Shown piece after piece: positions 1-14,434 of a DNA stretch of 64,000 nucleotides. The DNA is from Cristatella mucedo (lineage: Eukaryota; Bryozoa; Phylactolaemata; Cristatellidae). Below the pieces are notes generated by a model. That model ran no database searches and was not told the DNA's origin. It saw nothing but the letters and a program-made list of their open reading frames with translations. The position numbers were made by a program, and so were the translations under genes. Numbering within the stretch: position 1 is the stretch's first letter; every line of letters begins with the position of its first letter. Where the stretch lies: assembly GCA_009760855.2 (NCBI GenBank), contig WPIO01000047.1, positions 2,041,501 through 2,105,500 of the forward strand, written 5' to 3'.

Positions 1-2280
1 AGCTTCGTCCGAGGCAGTGGAGGCAGCCCATACTATGCATGTAGCATGTTTTTTGAACAGCGAGGCCCTCACGGCGATTGCAGCTGCTGTGAGCGCTGCC
101 TATATGCAGCAGCAGCAGCATCGAGCTTCGTCGGAGGCTGTGGAGGCAGCCCATACTATGCAAGTAGCATGCTTTTTTTAAACAGCGAGGCTTTGGAGGC
201 AGCCCATACCATGCATGTAGCATGCTTTTTCAACGGCGAGGGCCTTACGGCGATTGCAGCTGCTGTGGGCACTGCCTATACACAGCAGCAGCAACATCGA
301 GGTTTGACGGAGGCTGTGGAGGCAGCCCATACTATGCATGTAGCATGCTTTTCGAACAGCGATGCCCTCACGGCGATTACAGCTGCTGTATACACTGCCT
401 AGACACAGAACATGCAACATCAAGCTTCGTCGGAGGCTTTGGAGGCAGCCCATACTATGCAAGTAGCCCGCTTTTCGAACCGTGAGGCTTTGAAGGCGGC
501 CCATACTAGGCATGCAGCAATCTTTTTGAAAAGCGAGGCCCTCAGGGCGATTGCAGCTGCCGTGGTCACTGCCCATATGCAGCAGCAGCAACGTTGCCCT
601 TTGTCGGAGACAGTGGAGGCAGCCCATACTATGCATGTAGCATGTTTTTTGAACAGCGAGGCCCTCACGGCGATTGCAGCTGCTGTGAGCACTGCCTATA
701 CACAGCAGCAGCAACATCGAGCTTCGTCGGAGGCTGTGGCAGCAGCCCATACTATGCATGTAGCATGCTTTTCAAACAGCGAGGCTATGGAGGCAGCCCA
801 TACTATGCATGTAGCATATTTTTAGAACAGCGAGGCCCTCAAGGCGATTGCAGCTGCTGTGGCTGCTGCCTATGTGCAGCAGCAGCAACATCGAGCTTCG
901 TCGGAGGCTTTCGAGGCAGCCCATACTATGCATGTAGCATGCTTTTAGAACAGCGAGGCCCTCAAGGCGTTTGCATCTGCTGTGGGCACTGCCTACACAC
1001 GGCAGCAGCAACATCGAGCTTTGTCGAAGGCTGTGGAGGCAGCCCATATTATGCATGTACCAGGCTTTTTCAACAGCAAGGCCCTCACGGCGATTGCAGC
1101 TGCTGTTGCACTGCCTATATGCAGTAGCAGCAACATCAAGCAGTGTCGGAGGCTATGGAGACAGCCCATATTATGCATGTAGCATGCTTTTTGAACGGCG
1201 AGGCCCTCACGGCGATTGCAGCTGCTGTGGGCACTGCCCATACACAGCAGCAGCAACTTCGAGCTTTGACGGACGCTGTGGAGGCAGCCCATACAATGCA
1301 TATAGCATGCTTTTTGAACAGCAAGGCCCTCACGGCGATTGCAGCTGCTGTGGGCACTGCCTACACACGGCAGCAGCAACATCGAGCTTTGTCGAAGGCT
1401 GTGGAGGCAGCCCATATTATGCATGTACCAGGCTTTTTCAACAGCTAGGCCCTCACGACGATTGCAGCTTCTGTGGGCACTTCCTATCCATAGGAGCAGA
1501 AACATCGAGCTTCGTCGGAGGCTGTGGAGGCAGCCCATACAATGCATGTAGCATTCTTTTGGAACCGTGACGCTGTAGAGGCAGCCCATGCTATGCATGT
1601 AGCATGCTTTTTGAACAGCAAGGCCCTCACGGCGATTGCAGCTGCTGTGGCACTGCCTATATGCAGTAGCAGCAACATCGAGCTTTGTCGGAGGCTGTGG
1701 AGACTGCCCATACTATGCATGTAGCATCCTTTTTGAACAGCGAGGCCCTTACGGCGATTGCAGCTGCTGTGGGCACTGCCTATACACGGCAGCAGCAGCA
1801 TCGAGCTTTCTCGAAGGCTGTGGAGGCAGCCCATATTATGCATGTACCAGGCTTTTTGAATAGCTAGGCCCTCACAACGATTGCAGCTTCTGTGGGCACT
1901 TCCTATCCATAGGAGCAGCACAATTGAGCTTCGCCAGAGGCTTTGGAAGCAGCCCATACTATGCATATAGCATGTTTCGAACAGCGAGGCCCTCACGGCA
2001 ATTGCAGGCCACTGTCTATCCACAGCAGCAGCAGCAAAAGTCACCGACTTTGGCTTTCAGACTACATTTGCAGCATAGAGCTTCGTTGGAGGCTTTGGAG
2101 GCAGCCCCTACTCTTCATGTAGCATTCTTTTCGAACAGCAAGGACCTCACGGGGATTACAGGCTGCTGCCTATGCTCAGCAGCAGCAACAAATGCTGCCA
2201 GTTTGGCTTTCGGACTGCAGCTGCAGCATCGAGCTTTCGCAGAGGCTTTCGAGGCGACAATGCACCTAACCGAGGACCTC
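1..2280. repeat. Minisatellite of 123-bp and 174-bp units, all multiples of three
   Basis: About 15 tandem units. Unit starts, taken at the TCGAGCTT-like motif, fall near 121, 297, 420, 594, 717, 891, 1014, 1136, 1259, 1382, 1505, 1679, 1801 and 1924. Spacings are 123 (or 122) and 174 (once 176). The longer unit is the short one plus an internal 51-bp duplication of the segment containing CATACTATGCATGTAGCATG. The last units, after about 2071, are diverged and spaced 156 bp. Because 123, 51 and 156 are all multiples of 3, long frames stay open on both strands, for example about 200 codons on the minus strand at 993-1598. One plus-strand reading is Ala-rich with a run of four Gln per unit. Frames are broken by TAG codons and 1-bp indels. 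It is either a decayed coding tandem array or a non-coding minisatellite. The array continues beyond the left edge. Confidence 0.9.
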
Positions 2281-3469
2281 TAGTCGGAGCATTCACATGC
2301 AATTTCTCGTGAAGATGGCTTCCACTGGTTTAGTGCACAGCTTGCCTGCTTCTGCAGAGAGCAATTCACAGATTGCCAGCTTTACTGCCTTAGTTACATC
2401 TCTATATTTGGCAAAGGTGCCCAGCACACTTCGGAGCACATTGCTCTGACCTGTAGGAGCAGTTGCTTTATTCGCAGGCAGAAGTGGTACCTTCTAGGAA
2501 ATGGGCAGTTGGGCCGGTAGGAAAGCCGGCAGAGTGGAGCTGCAACTCTGGCAGATTAAAGGGATGTAGCTGGAGACTGACTTCTGCCAGGCTGGCAGTC
2601 AGGTGCCTCCACTCCTTACTTGGCCACTTGGAGCTGTAATTTACTTGCTGCTTTGCTGCTGTCGGCAGGGTAAGCAAAACCCAGCTTACACAACCTACCG
2701 TGATACCTCAGGGACGGTTATGCATTGCTGCGATTTGCCGGGAAGGCAGGACTCAGGACAGTGGTGCCCTGGGAGGCTTGGCTGTAAAGAGGAGCTATGG
2801 CCAGCGGGCTAGCACAGCTATGACAGCAAAGCCTCATCGGCCGACAAGCTCGCACGCGGACTTTAGGTTTCAGCTTCAGTTAGCCCGGAGCTACAGCAAA
2901 CTAAGAAAGGATCTAGTGGGTGAAATCTAGGCCGGCTTGGGCCGATTGCTAATCGAGACATGTGCCGTTCTTGTTAGACTCTGGAAGGCTCTACAAGGCT
3001 AAAAACTTTTCGAAAATTCCACAGCAAATGGTGGTTTTTCCAACGGTCAGTTGGGCTTTTCCACATTTGGGCAGTAACTGAGCTGCCCTCTCATTGTTTG
3101 CACGTAGGAATCGGGTCATACTGAACCTACTAGATAGACTATATAAAGCCATGCTGCCAAAACCTTTAAAGAGCTGCACACCAAAATATTGCTTAGCGAA
3201 GACACTTACCCTACGGCATTCTGGCACTTGGACGAATAAGCATCGCCTGGTTCAGGAGTCTAGGGCTGACTGGGGGGGATATTGGCTGTAACTGCCCTTG
3301 GAAGGCCGCATGGCCAAGGCTGATGCTGACTGACGGTTGCTAATGGGCAAGATGGCTGCGGCTACCACCGGGATGGGACAGACTCGAAAGGCTGACAAGG
3401 TTTGGACTGGATAACTCCTGCTGACCTTCGAAAAAGGAGCATTGGCCACTATGCCACCACTAGGCTACT
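2281..3469. other. Unassigned stretch
   Basis: No gene, RNA or known repeat is recognised. Short open frames (65-78 codons) show no motif. The left part (to about 2460) keeps slight compositional similarity to the preceding minisatellite. Confidence 0.5.
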
Positions 3470-3551
3470 GGGCTTGAGCCCCGAGGCATATGTGAAGCGC
3501 CTGGATAGAGATTAAGTTCTCTTTGGGCGCTATACAAATGAATTATTATAG
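3470..3551 (+). mobile_element. LINE-B 3' tail fragment
   Basis: The segment with GGCATATGTGAAGCGC and then GGGCGCTATACAAATGAAT matches the 3' end of the longer LINE-B copy at 52.36-52.45 kb. Only the last 80 bp or so are present, which is the usual outcome of 5' truncation during target-primed reverse transcription. A GCGCC/GGGCGC pair can form a stem, as in LINE-A tails. Confidence 0.7.
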
Positions 3552-4267
3552 GCTGATAGGGCGGGATATAACAGCGGACGCCAGGAGGGGACCGAATAGC
3601 TAGTGCTGCCGGTCAGACAGAGAAAAGACCCAGAGGGGGAAGCTATAAGCATCTGCAGGGTGTGAATTCAAGTCTCTTGACCTGGTCATAGGCAGCCATC
3701 AGACGAAGAATTGAGGGTATGTCTAGTGGCCAGCTGCCTTAGCAATTATTATACCAATTAGCATACGTCCAAACAAAGGGGAGGTTAGTAATGCTTAGGC
3801 TTCTCATTGTCCACATCTATGATGCATGAGATTGGCTTACAGCTTAAGCTGCCAGCGCTTGCAATAATAGAGACGAGGCAATAGCCACAGCTTGGGAACA
3901 TGTCAAGGCTGCCGGCAAGCAAATTATCACAGAGCAAGATTAGGAGTGGTCTTAGACCAAAAATGCCTCAGCAATGCCTCAGCAATGCCTCGTATGTATG
4001 TATCAATGTAGCTACTTCGCTCATTGATCTGAAAAATAACCTCTTCACATTATCAATAATCTAGCACTGCTTAATAATAATAATTGCAGGTAACCTGCGT
4101 ATAGCCAGTTGGCATTCGAAACTGCACCTGTCTCTTTCTGCCTATTAAATTGAATGACAATTCCATATTATGTAAGTGATAATAAATGAATGAGTGTTTA
4201 CATAAATTGAATACCTATTAGACGAACTTACTGATTGAACTAATATAAACCCTATTGCGCACACTAT
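3552..4267. other. Unassigned stretch with a 12-bp tandem repeat
   Basis: No gene is recognised. Around 3960-3993 the motif AATGCCTCAGC is repeated about three times in tandem. Confidence 0.5.
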
Positions 4268-4319
4268 GCTTGTGAAAGGACAAAATCAGAAACGCTTGTG
4301 AAAGGACAAAATCAGAAAC
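4268..4319. repeat. Exact 26-bp tandem duplication
   Basis: Two identical adjacent 26-bp copies (4268-4293 and 4294-4319) beginning GCTTGTGAAAGG. They lie 28 bp before a perfect hairpin. Confidence 0.95.
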
Positions 4320-4347
4320 ATGGGATATTATTTTGCCGAACATTATG

Positions 4348-4391
4348 CTGGAAAGCAAAAAGATTAATTCATTTATCTTTTTGCTTTCCAG
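4348..4391. repeat. Perfect 17-bp inverted repeat with 10-nt loop
   Basis: The left arm CTGGAAAGCAAAAAGAT (4348-4364) is exactly complementary to the right arm at 4375-4391. The loop is TAATTCATTT. This is too A/T-rich and isolated to call a terminator in a eukaryote. It could be a small MITE-like relic or chance structure. Confidence 0.9.
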
Positions 4392-7343
4392 ATTGAAATG
4401 CATTCGACCGCTAAGCGTAGGCTACCATGACGTCAAAAAAGTTTTTACACGCTTTCTGGCTCCTTTATTTTCTTGACCCTACCTAGTTACAATATACCAA
4501 AGTAGGCTTGGTATCGTGCTACTAGCTCATGGGAATTTATTTGTATGCCTGTGACTCTGAAGAAAGTTAAATCTTTGGATTTTGTTGCGTACGCTACTAA
4601 AGCCAAGTACTTATTTCCCACAGATATCACGCAATGAAGTGAAGCAGGAATATTTTAAAAGAAGCTCTTGTACCGTGTGAAAAGTCATCTGTGTGCTTAC
4701 GTTGCTGACACTGGATGCTATCACTAATAAAACTGACATACTTTCTTTGCAGCCTAAATAAAGTGCATGTTAGGAGATTTTGCTTTATTGATATGCTATT
4801 TAAATATCTTGGTATGTTACAGTCATCATGCTATCCTTCTACCTGAGTACATATATCAGAACTAGCTTTATTTAAACGAATATAGAGACACACAATACCC
4901 CCATACCAGCAAGCGTTAGGTTATCGTAACTGTATGCCTGGTGCACACAAGAATGCATATGTGTCAAATGCTCACGAGAAGGCCGAAAATAAAGCACGAG
5001 CCCAAAAAGAATAAGCATTCATTTTGAGTATTCAGTCCAAATAGAAAAACATAAAAATATTTAGCTGAGATCAAAAAATAGTCAAGAGCTGCGGCCTTAC
5101 CTTTAGGTCACAATATTAGCTCCCAACAAGCGATTTCTCAGTCAAATTACAATAAAAACATGCTCGGTTTAATCGAGTTGCGGACCACACTTTGCAGAGC
5201 AAAAGCGCGTACCTGGATGGATGCTCGGATTCTCGGAGCTCTTAGATTTCTGTGGGTCGTTCCTTACCCCTAACTAGTGTATGACGACCAGCCGAACTTA
5301 ACTCTCTAGGGTCTCCCAGTAGGCGAAAAAGACACGCATCAAGGTATTGTCGTGTCCTATCCCAAGTATAAGAACGGTGCTTTCACTCCACTTAACTTCA
5401 ATTCGGTGCGTCCTCTTAGCCTTCGTTTTTTTCATCCAAATTTTTTCACACCAGTGCTCAAAGCAGAGAACCTAAAAATAATTTAGAAATAATTACAAAA
5501 TACCGCAGAAACAGCATTTGCCTGCTAGGGAAAGCGAGCTCGAGAAGCGTGGAATGGCCGACGTGGCGATGTGTGGCTAGCGTAGTTGTCGCTCTAAGCT
5601 CTGTGCTGCGCCGTATGCACGTGAAGCGCTACCTTCATGGCACGACGAACGTCGGCTCCGATCGATTGCTTCGGCTAGCACGAGGAGAACGGCGAGCCCA
5701 AACTCGGACAATGCTCTTAACGAGGCTGGCAAGCAGTCAAATGGCGTCGACTCTTCGGGTATGTACTGCTGAAATGGGCTGCTTTACTTCTGCTCGGGAT
5801 AGATTTATAATCAGAATCAGGACGCAATTTTTAAACTTTTTTCTACATTATTTTAGTCGTGTATGCACACTCGCAGAGCCGCGGCGGAGCGCACCTGCTT
5901 AGCCGCAGCATTCGTTACATCTGTCCACGACTTCCTCTAAGTGACTGCCAATAGCCATCGCTGCGGGACGCCCAAGAGCCGTAACCCCTTCGGTGCCCCT
6001 CTTAACATCCTCGGTCGAATCTCAAACCTCGAGACCAAGGTGAGAAGGTGCCAAAGTCGTCCTGTGCATGTACTCATTCAAGCGATAGAGCAGGCTCCTC
6101 TACTCAGACTCCAGATCTCAAACACTGCACGCCTGTAGGTCGGCTCATAGACATCTATGTAGGCTGGCGTGTTATTGGTGGGATTACTAGCGTGAGAGTC
6201 GGATTTGGATTAACTTTTTTGCGTGCAAACTTTGTGAGGGCCATCCATCTACACACGTTGCTTTAGGCACGAAGTACTTTGTCGCTCATATCACATTGAT
6301 TTTCTCTCATTTTAAATTTGAAAATATGCATTAAATTTCGAGCCATGTGTGGCGCAGCCATATAGTGCTTCAACTTATCGGCGACATTTACTTGCAATTG
6401 CATTACTGGATCAATCCCCTCAGCAGACGCACACCACCTGCGGGATGCTCGCCCATTGGATGCAGAGGTTGTGGGCGTGAGTAGGGGCTGCGCGCGCAGG
6501 GGCAAAGGCACTCCTTAAGGCTACATCCAGGATCCCCGTCTCTTCATGTACCTGGGTCCAATATAGGCTGATTAGGGTTTCGCTGGAGCTCCAGTACTCC
6601 ATAAAACACTATGTCCGTGATCCACCACGAGGCGCTACCCAGCGTACTACGCTGGCGCATGAGCCGCACGAAACTGGACTGCTGTCATCGCATTCAAGTA
6701 CTGGGCTCAGAATGCATGGCTACCGAGAACGCTGAAAGACGATGTGTTACAGTGTTCGGGGGAGAAAACTGGGGCTTTCAAACTGGCAAACCTCAGCGTC
6801 AATCGCTAGCGAAGCTTCAGGTGTAAACAAGTGGTTGGTGGGGTGCAAGCTGTCGGATAGAGAACGAGTGCTGAATATAAACGTACATCGTCAGCCAGCT
6901 TTCGCATACAATTGGTGGGGCCAGTGCAAGACTCAGGATAGGTGACCAGCACTGTACCTGGGCCTCCATCGCCAGCCAGCAAGAGAACCAGTACCTTAGC
7001 AGTGGGTGGCAGAAGCATGTGGTCACGGAGGCATTCGGTCACTGAGATTTGGGTTCACAGTAGGACATTAAGGGGTCACGAATGCTTGTGGTTAGCCGGC
7101 TGGTGGTCTGGACTACATCTGCACACTCTCAGGGTGGCCAAGACAGGGTCGAAGAAAGTTATCACCCAGGACCAGCAGCATGGTAGTGAAGAAAGGTCAG
7201 CGGCTTATCGGGTAGAAATCGGTTCTACCAAAGGCCTACTTTGCCTGAGCTCATGAAGTGTGTTGCCTACATCTCAAGGACGTTGCACGGAGGCAAGAAG
7301 CTCACGCCCTGGGTTAATCTATGGCATTTTATTTGGTTCCCAA

Positions 7344-7346
<3 letters not shown>
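4392..7346. other. Unassigned stretch
   Basis: About 3 kb with no recognisable gene or repeat. The longest open frame (5549-5902, 117 codons, plus) has no motif and no relative elsewhere in the window, so it is not called as a gene. Confidence 0.5.
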
Positions 7347-9650
<2,304 letters not shown>

Positions 9651-10250
9651 ATAATCATAATAATATTAATGCACTTGATAAAGCACCCTCAGAGAACTCA
9701 ATCTCTTTCTATGCGCTTTACATTTGTTGCAAAGGGAAACCCGATTGAATGGTGAGTAATATCATGCTTGATAAACAACATGAATAACATGGTTAGGGGT
9801 GACATGCACAGGGGTCAGCATGCAAGTGTGGTTAGTGGCAGCATGCACAGTGTCAGCACGCATAAGCATATAAATGACGAATCCCAGGGACTTACTAAAT
9901 GCCGTCCTAAAATGGGTGTGTTTTTAAGTTCTTTTTAAATTTGGTTAAGTCAGGGGACGTTCTGACGCAAGTCGAGAGAGAGTTCGAGGCTTTGGGAGCG
10001 TATGGACTAAATGCACGGTCTCCAAAAACTTTGAGGTTTGTACGAGGTATTGGTAAACTGTTGGATTCCAAAAAGCGGGTGGTACTAGATTTTTCCTGGT
10101 GGGGGAGTAGATCTGAGAGATGGGCTAGAGCCAAAGAATGAAGTGACCTAAAATTGAGCGGTAAAACCTAGAAGTCGATGCGTTGCTCGACTGGAAGCCA
10201 GTGCAGGTGGGCGAGAAGTGGTGTGATGAAGGGGACCTCCACACAAAACA
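9651..10250 (-). mobile_element. LINE-A 3' end, minus copy 1 of a tandem trio
   Basis: Begins with the reversed tail (ATAATAATATT, then CACTTGATAAAGCACCC) and runs into 3' UTR and the end of ORF2. The 3' UTR motif reads GGGGTGACATGCACAGGG on this strand. A 75-codon minus frame at 9907-10134 carries the C-terminal reading with FGDRAFSPYAPKA, typical of LINE-A ORF2 C-termini. It is 5' truncated. Confidence 0.8.
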
Positions 10251-10252
10251 TT

Positions 10253-10560
10253 TATAATAATAATAATTATAATATTGCACTTAATAAAGCGCCCTCAGAG
10301 AACCTAATCTCTTTCTAGGCGCTTTACATTTGCTGCAAAGTGATATGCAATAGAATAGTAAGTAAAATCATGCTTGAAAAACAAACAAAATGAATAATAT
10401 GGTTAGGGGTGACATGCACAGGGTCAGCATGCAAATGTGGTTAGTGGCAGCATACACAGTGTCAGCACGCATAAGCACATCAAGGACGAATCACAGGGAC
10501 CCACTAAATGCTGTCCTAAATAGGTGTGTTTTTAGGTTCCTTTTAAATGTGGTCAGGTCA
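10253..10560 (-). mobile_element. LINE-A 3' end, minus copy 2
   Basis: A reversed (ATT)n tail is followed by the same 3' UTR as the neighbour, broken off at about 10560 where the next copy's tail motif starts. On the minus strand it lies head-to-tail with copies 1 and 3. Confidence 0.8.
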
Positions 10561-11340
10561 GGTCAGAGAACTCGATCACTTTCTAAGCACTTCGCATTTG
10601 CTGCAAAAGCAGCATGATCGAATGGTGAGCGGTAGCATTCTCAATGAACAAAAAGCGTAATATTGAAAGAGGTGAACGTGCGCAGCTGCGTCAGCACTCA
10701 CAAGCCAAGCCCACAAAGGACGAATCACATGGACTCACTAAATGCTGTGATAAAAAGCTGCGTTTTTAGTTTCTTTTTAAATGTGGTCAAGTCGGGAGAT
10801 TTCGTGATTCAAGTCGGAAGTGAGCAACAGGCTTCGGAAGCGTACACGCTAGATGCACTGTCTCCAAAGGATTTGAGGTTCGTAAGAGGTATGCATACAC
10901 CATTAGATTCCGAAAAGCGCGAGCGTGCAATGTTTAGCCTGGTGCGGAACTGGTTATGATAGGTAGGCTGTAGCCAAAGAATGAAGTGACCTAAAACTCA
11001 GTGACAAAACCTTGAAGGTAATGCGTTGCTTGACTGTGAGCCAATGCAGGTCAGCAAGAAGTGGTGGCGTGATGTGGCAACCGCGACGCTCACGACAGAC
11101 ATGCCTAGCTGCAGAGGTTTGCACCAGCTGTAAGCACTTGATTGCTGTTAGACCAGCAAGCAGTGAATTACAGAAGTCAATATGAGATGTCACAAATGCA
11201 TGCGCCAATTTAGATGTGGCATCTCCCTCTAAACAAGCCCGACGTTTATCTAGAAGTTTATGTAACTGAAAGTAGGCAGACTTAGCTGTGGAGCTGATAC
11301 GGTCGTCATAGACAAAATAGTCGCAGTCGTCAAAGTCTAC
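10561..11340 (-). mobile_element. LINE-A 3' end with ORF2 C-terminus, minus copy 3
   Basis: Starts at GTCAGAGAACTCGATC. An 84-codon minus frame at 10954-11208 reads DFCNSLLAGL near its start, then CRERRGCH and FKVLSLSFRSLHSLA. This is the conserved post-RT C-terminal region of L2/CR1-like ORF2. Catalytic RT motifs are missing because of 5' truncation near 11340. Confidence 0.85.
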
Positions 11341-12780
11341 TCAGCAATCATTGCAAGGAATTCTAAATGCCGAGTAGTGACGAAAAACGCTCAGACGTCG
11401 AGCTTCGCGCCTCAGCGAAAACCTCGCGCCCGTAGAGCTGAGGTCAAGCGAGCCAGTTGGCTGTGCAGTCGGTTCTGACTGGCCTCCCGTCTGGTTCTGG
11501 CTATTATTTCGTTCGAAGGCAAGTGATGGCACGATGTTGCGTGACGGCCGCCCGTGAGCTGCGATGGCCGCCGAGTGAGCAATCGAAAGATCCTGCTGAG
11601 ATGTCGATATCGAATGGCGAGCTACATCGATGCGCGGCTTTACTGTCTCACCGTCGCTTGGCTGCCGCCATGCATCGAGAAGTGTTCAAGAGTTCTTTCG
11701 TGCGGGGGGGGAGCTAATCGACGCTTTCTTATCTCCATTCACCACCAACGAATTTCACCTAAATCCTAAGATCCCAATGTCGTGAGAGCGACAGGGAGAC
11801 GGCTGAAAGCGGATGAGCGTAGAGTGTGACAGCACCTGACTAGAGGAGCCAGGTGGTCCAATAGATGCAAGCAAGTTAAGCGGCCACTAAACCAGACAGG
11901 AGATTTTCGGGTCGATTTGAGGTTTAACAGGGAGCCAGTGATGCTCTGACTGAAGCAGGGCGTGATACGGTGGCGAAGCAGTTGACTGCAGACTATACGA
12001 GTGACCTCAAACTGATGCTTTCAGTAGGTATAGGACTTTCCAAACCACCCGCAAATCGGCATGCGTTCGTGTGCGCGTGTGCTCGTATGTGCGCGTGCGC
12101 GTGTGTGTGCTTTATGAGAGATGGAGAGAGAGGGAGAGAAAGAGAGAGAGCTTGAATGCACTGTTCGAGGACCAAAAGTAGACAAAACAGATCTTCATGT
12201 CATGTTTACATTCCCATAAATCTCCTAGCCATTCATACGGTCTTATCTAATTGACGCCGAAGACTCTAGTATTAGTCCACCTCTGCATTGAGCTGCCGAA
12301 AGCACTACTCAACCCCATACTTCAAGGCTTTGAAACCTTGGACACTAGCCAATGGCCCAGTGGACCCCCTTAAAATTAGAATTTTAGCTTGAAATACAAT
12401 TCAGTTCCTCATATGAGTCACCGTATAAATGTTATAGTATTATTCAGGTTAGCTTCTGACTTGTCCTGGTTACATAACAAACTTGATCTCCTAAAAAATT
12501 AGAACTAGTTATTTCTAAAATTGATGTTCAACCCAAAGACGCCGTCAGGTGCAGTGGCTTCAACACCGACGGCCGTTTGCTTTCGGTAAATGCATTCACT
12601 GTTTCTATAACTGAGACTAGCGGGTGGGCTACTTCCGCCCGACCAATTCGATAAGTGTGTGACAGTGTACTCTTCCAAACTGAAGGGCACACGATTGTCT
12701 TCCTCCCTAGCCTCTAAGCCCTTCTCCCCTATCCCGCGAATCTTCGCCTGACCTTCGTCGCCTGCCTTCGTAGACCAGAG
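11341..12780. other. Unassigned stretch with short GT and GA tracts
   Basis: No gene is recognised. A G9 run lies near 11703. Imperfect GT/GC and GA-rich microsatellites lie at about 12066-12150. Confidence 0.5.
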
Positions 12781-12782
12781 AT

Positions 12783-12995
12783 TTGGGGCGCCCCGCTCGT
12801 TGGTCTACAGTAGTGGAAACTCGGAAGTTTGGCAGCGCTCGCATTAGCCTCGCCGGAAAAAGAACTCGTGAGCAGCATCGATGGCGACTCGCAAAGCTCG
12901 TGGCCGACGAGCAAGGCGCCGCAGCGGAGGCAGCACTCGAGCGCTCTTCCAAGGAGCGAGCGCTAGGCGAGCGACTAAAAGCTCTTGGCCGCTAG
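12783..12995 (+). other. Short charged open frame upstream of LINE-A, possibly a family C or X relic
   Basis: A 70-codon frame with an Ala/Glu/Arg-rich, coiled-coil-like C-terminal half (reading RWRLAKLVADEQGAAAEAAL). It faintly resembles the spacer X reading at 18.48 kb (LQAKLADECEG) and the WRSLV..A region of the C module. No start signal or conservation supports it as an independent gene. It could equally be the 5' flank of LINE-A. Confidence 0.25.
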
Positions 12996-13109
12996 CCCAA
13001 TACTCAGCGCTCAGCGAAAAACGCCAGAAAAAAGGATTAGAAAACCACGCTGTCTTTTCGAAATTAGAGCTTCAAGACTAGAGCGGGGAGATAAACTTGC
13101 AAGTAGAGA

Positions 13110-13835
13110 CACAGCCTCCTCTAAAATAACCTGTGAATCGCGAAACCTCAAGACCCTTGACATCGATGCTGTCCGTGCAAAAATATCTGCTTCACCTCTG
13201 CTGCTCAGTTCTTCCTCCGATCTGTCATCGTTGTTAGGTAGCTACAACACGACACTAGCTGACACGCTCGACGATTTTGCACCTCTGACAAAGCTCACTG
13301 TCTGTCCTCGCCCAGACGGAATATGGTTTACCACAGACATTGAACTAGCCAGGTCTACTAAGAGCAAGCTTCAAAAAGCATACAAAAGATTAAGACTGAC
13401 TGTCCATCGACAGGCATATGAAGACTACTGTAGGTCGTACCAATCGATCCTAGCAAAGGCCAACTCTAGCCTCTATAGAAACATTTTTGAATCACAGATG
13501 CACTATCCAAAAATGCTGATGTCGACGATAAACCACCTCCTCAACCGCTACCAGATTAGCTCCTTACCTGATGATCCTTGTGATGATCTAGCCGATTGCT
13601 TCTCTCGATTCTTTGTGCAGAAGATAGACAAGATCAGGGAATCCATCCCTGCGATGACGACATCTCCACTAGAATGCTGTTCCCGATTCCTGGCTGCACC
13701 TCAATGTCTACATTTAAACAGGTCACTATTGATCTAGTCCTGAAGTTCGTATCCCAATCAAAGAAGACAAGTCCTCTGGACCCTATTCCCACTGTCTGCT
13801 CCTACGTTGCATTGATCCGCTGCTGCCATGCATAA
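13110..13835 (+). pseudogene. LINE-A ORF2 linker region, frameshifted
   Basis: Readings CESRNLKTLDIDAVRAKIS, YNTTLADTLDDFAPL, RPDGIWFTTDIELARSTK and LTVHRQAYEDYCRSYQ match the conserved segment between the APE-type endonuclease and the RT of L2/CR1-clade elements. In intact elements this region, with the RT, makes the enzyme that copies element RNA at the nicked chromosomal target. The frame from upstream ends at 13737. The continuation (KKTSPLDPIPT) lies in another frame, ending at 13835, and the RT in a third, so at least two frameshifts are present. Confidence 0.85.
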
Positions 13836-13849
13836 CTAACATCATTAAT

Positions 13850-14434
13850 ATGTCATTAGCCTCAGGTCATGTCCGATCACCTTTCAAAAAAGCTGTAGTC
13901 AAGCCACTTCTCAAGAAAGCGACACTAGACCAAGAGAACTTGAGCAACTACCACCCAGTCTCCCTTCTATCATTCCTATCAAAGACACTTGAACGGGTCG
14001 TGGCAGACCAGCTGAACTCATATATTGAAACTTCAAACCTTGCTAGTACGTTCCAGTCTGGCTTTAGAGCCAATCACTCCACAGAGTCAGCATTGCTGAG
14101 GGTATACAACGACCTACTTAGGAATGTAGACATGGGTAGAGTATCTCTGCTTCTTTTGCTCGATCTTTCAGCAGCTTTTGATTCTATCAATCACCAAGTT
14201 CTTCTGGAGTGCCTCTCATTTCGCCTGGGCATCACCGGTGCTGCTCTCCGATGGTTCAGGTTCTATCTCATTGAGAGACACCCGAGTGTCGACTTAAATG
14301 GACAAAGATCACCCAAGGAACCTCTGAAACATGAGGTATCTCAGGCCTCCGTGCTGGGTCCCGTTCTTTTCACGGTGTATACTCTCCCTGTTGCTGATGT
14401 TATTGTCAAGCACAATCTAGGCTTTCACTTGTAA
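13850..14434 (+). pseudogene. LINE-A reverse transcriptase fragment ending at a stop in the catalytic box
   Basis: A 194-codon frame containing RT landmarks: NYHPVSLLSFLSKTLERVV, FQSGFRANHSTESALLRVYN, the motif A reading LLDLSAAFDSINH with its catalytic Asp, and ASVLGPVLFTVYTL. The stop at 14432-14434 falls exactly where the Tyr of the YADD motif is expected. ADDIQLY follows in frame. The copy therefore cannot make an active RT. Family assignment is established knowledge of L2/CR1 elements; inactivation is read directly. Confidence 0.9.

Noticed and set aside
1-2280. CRISPR array
   Set aside because: There are repeats but no unique spacers; whole units are similar. It is a minisatellite in eukaryotic DNA.
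4348-4391. Rho-independent terminator
   Set aside because: The context is eukaryotic and no gene ends here.
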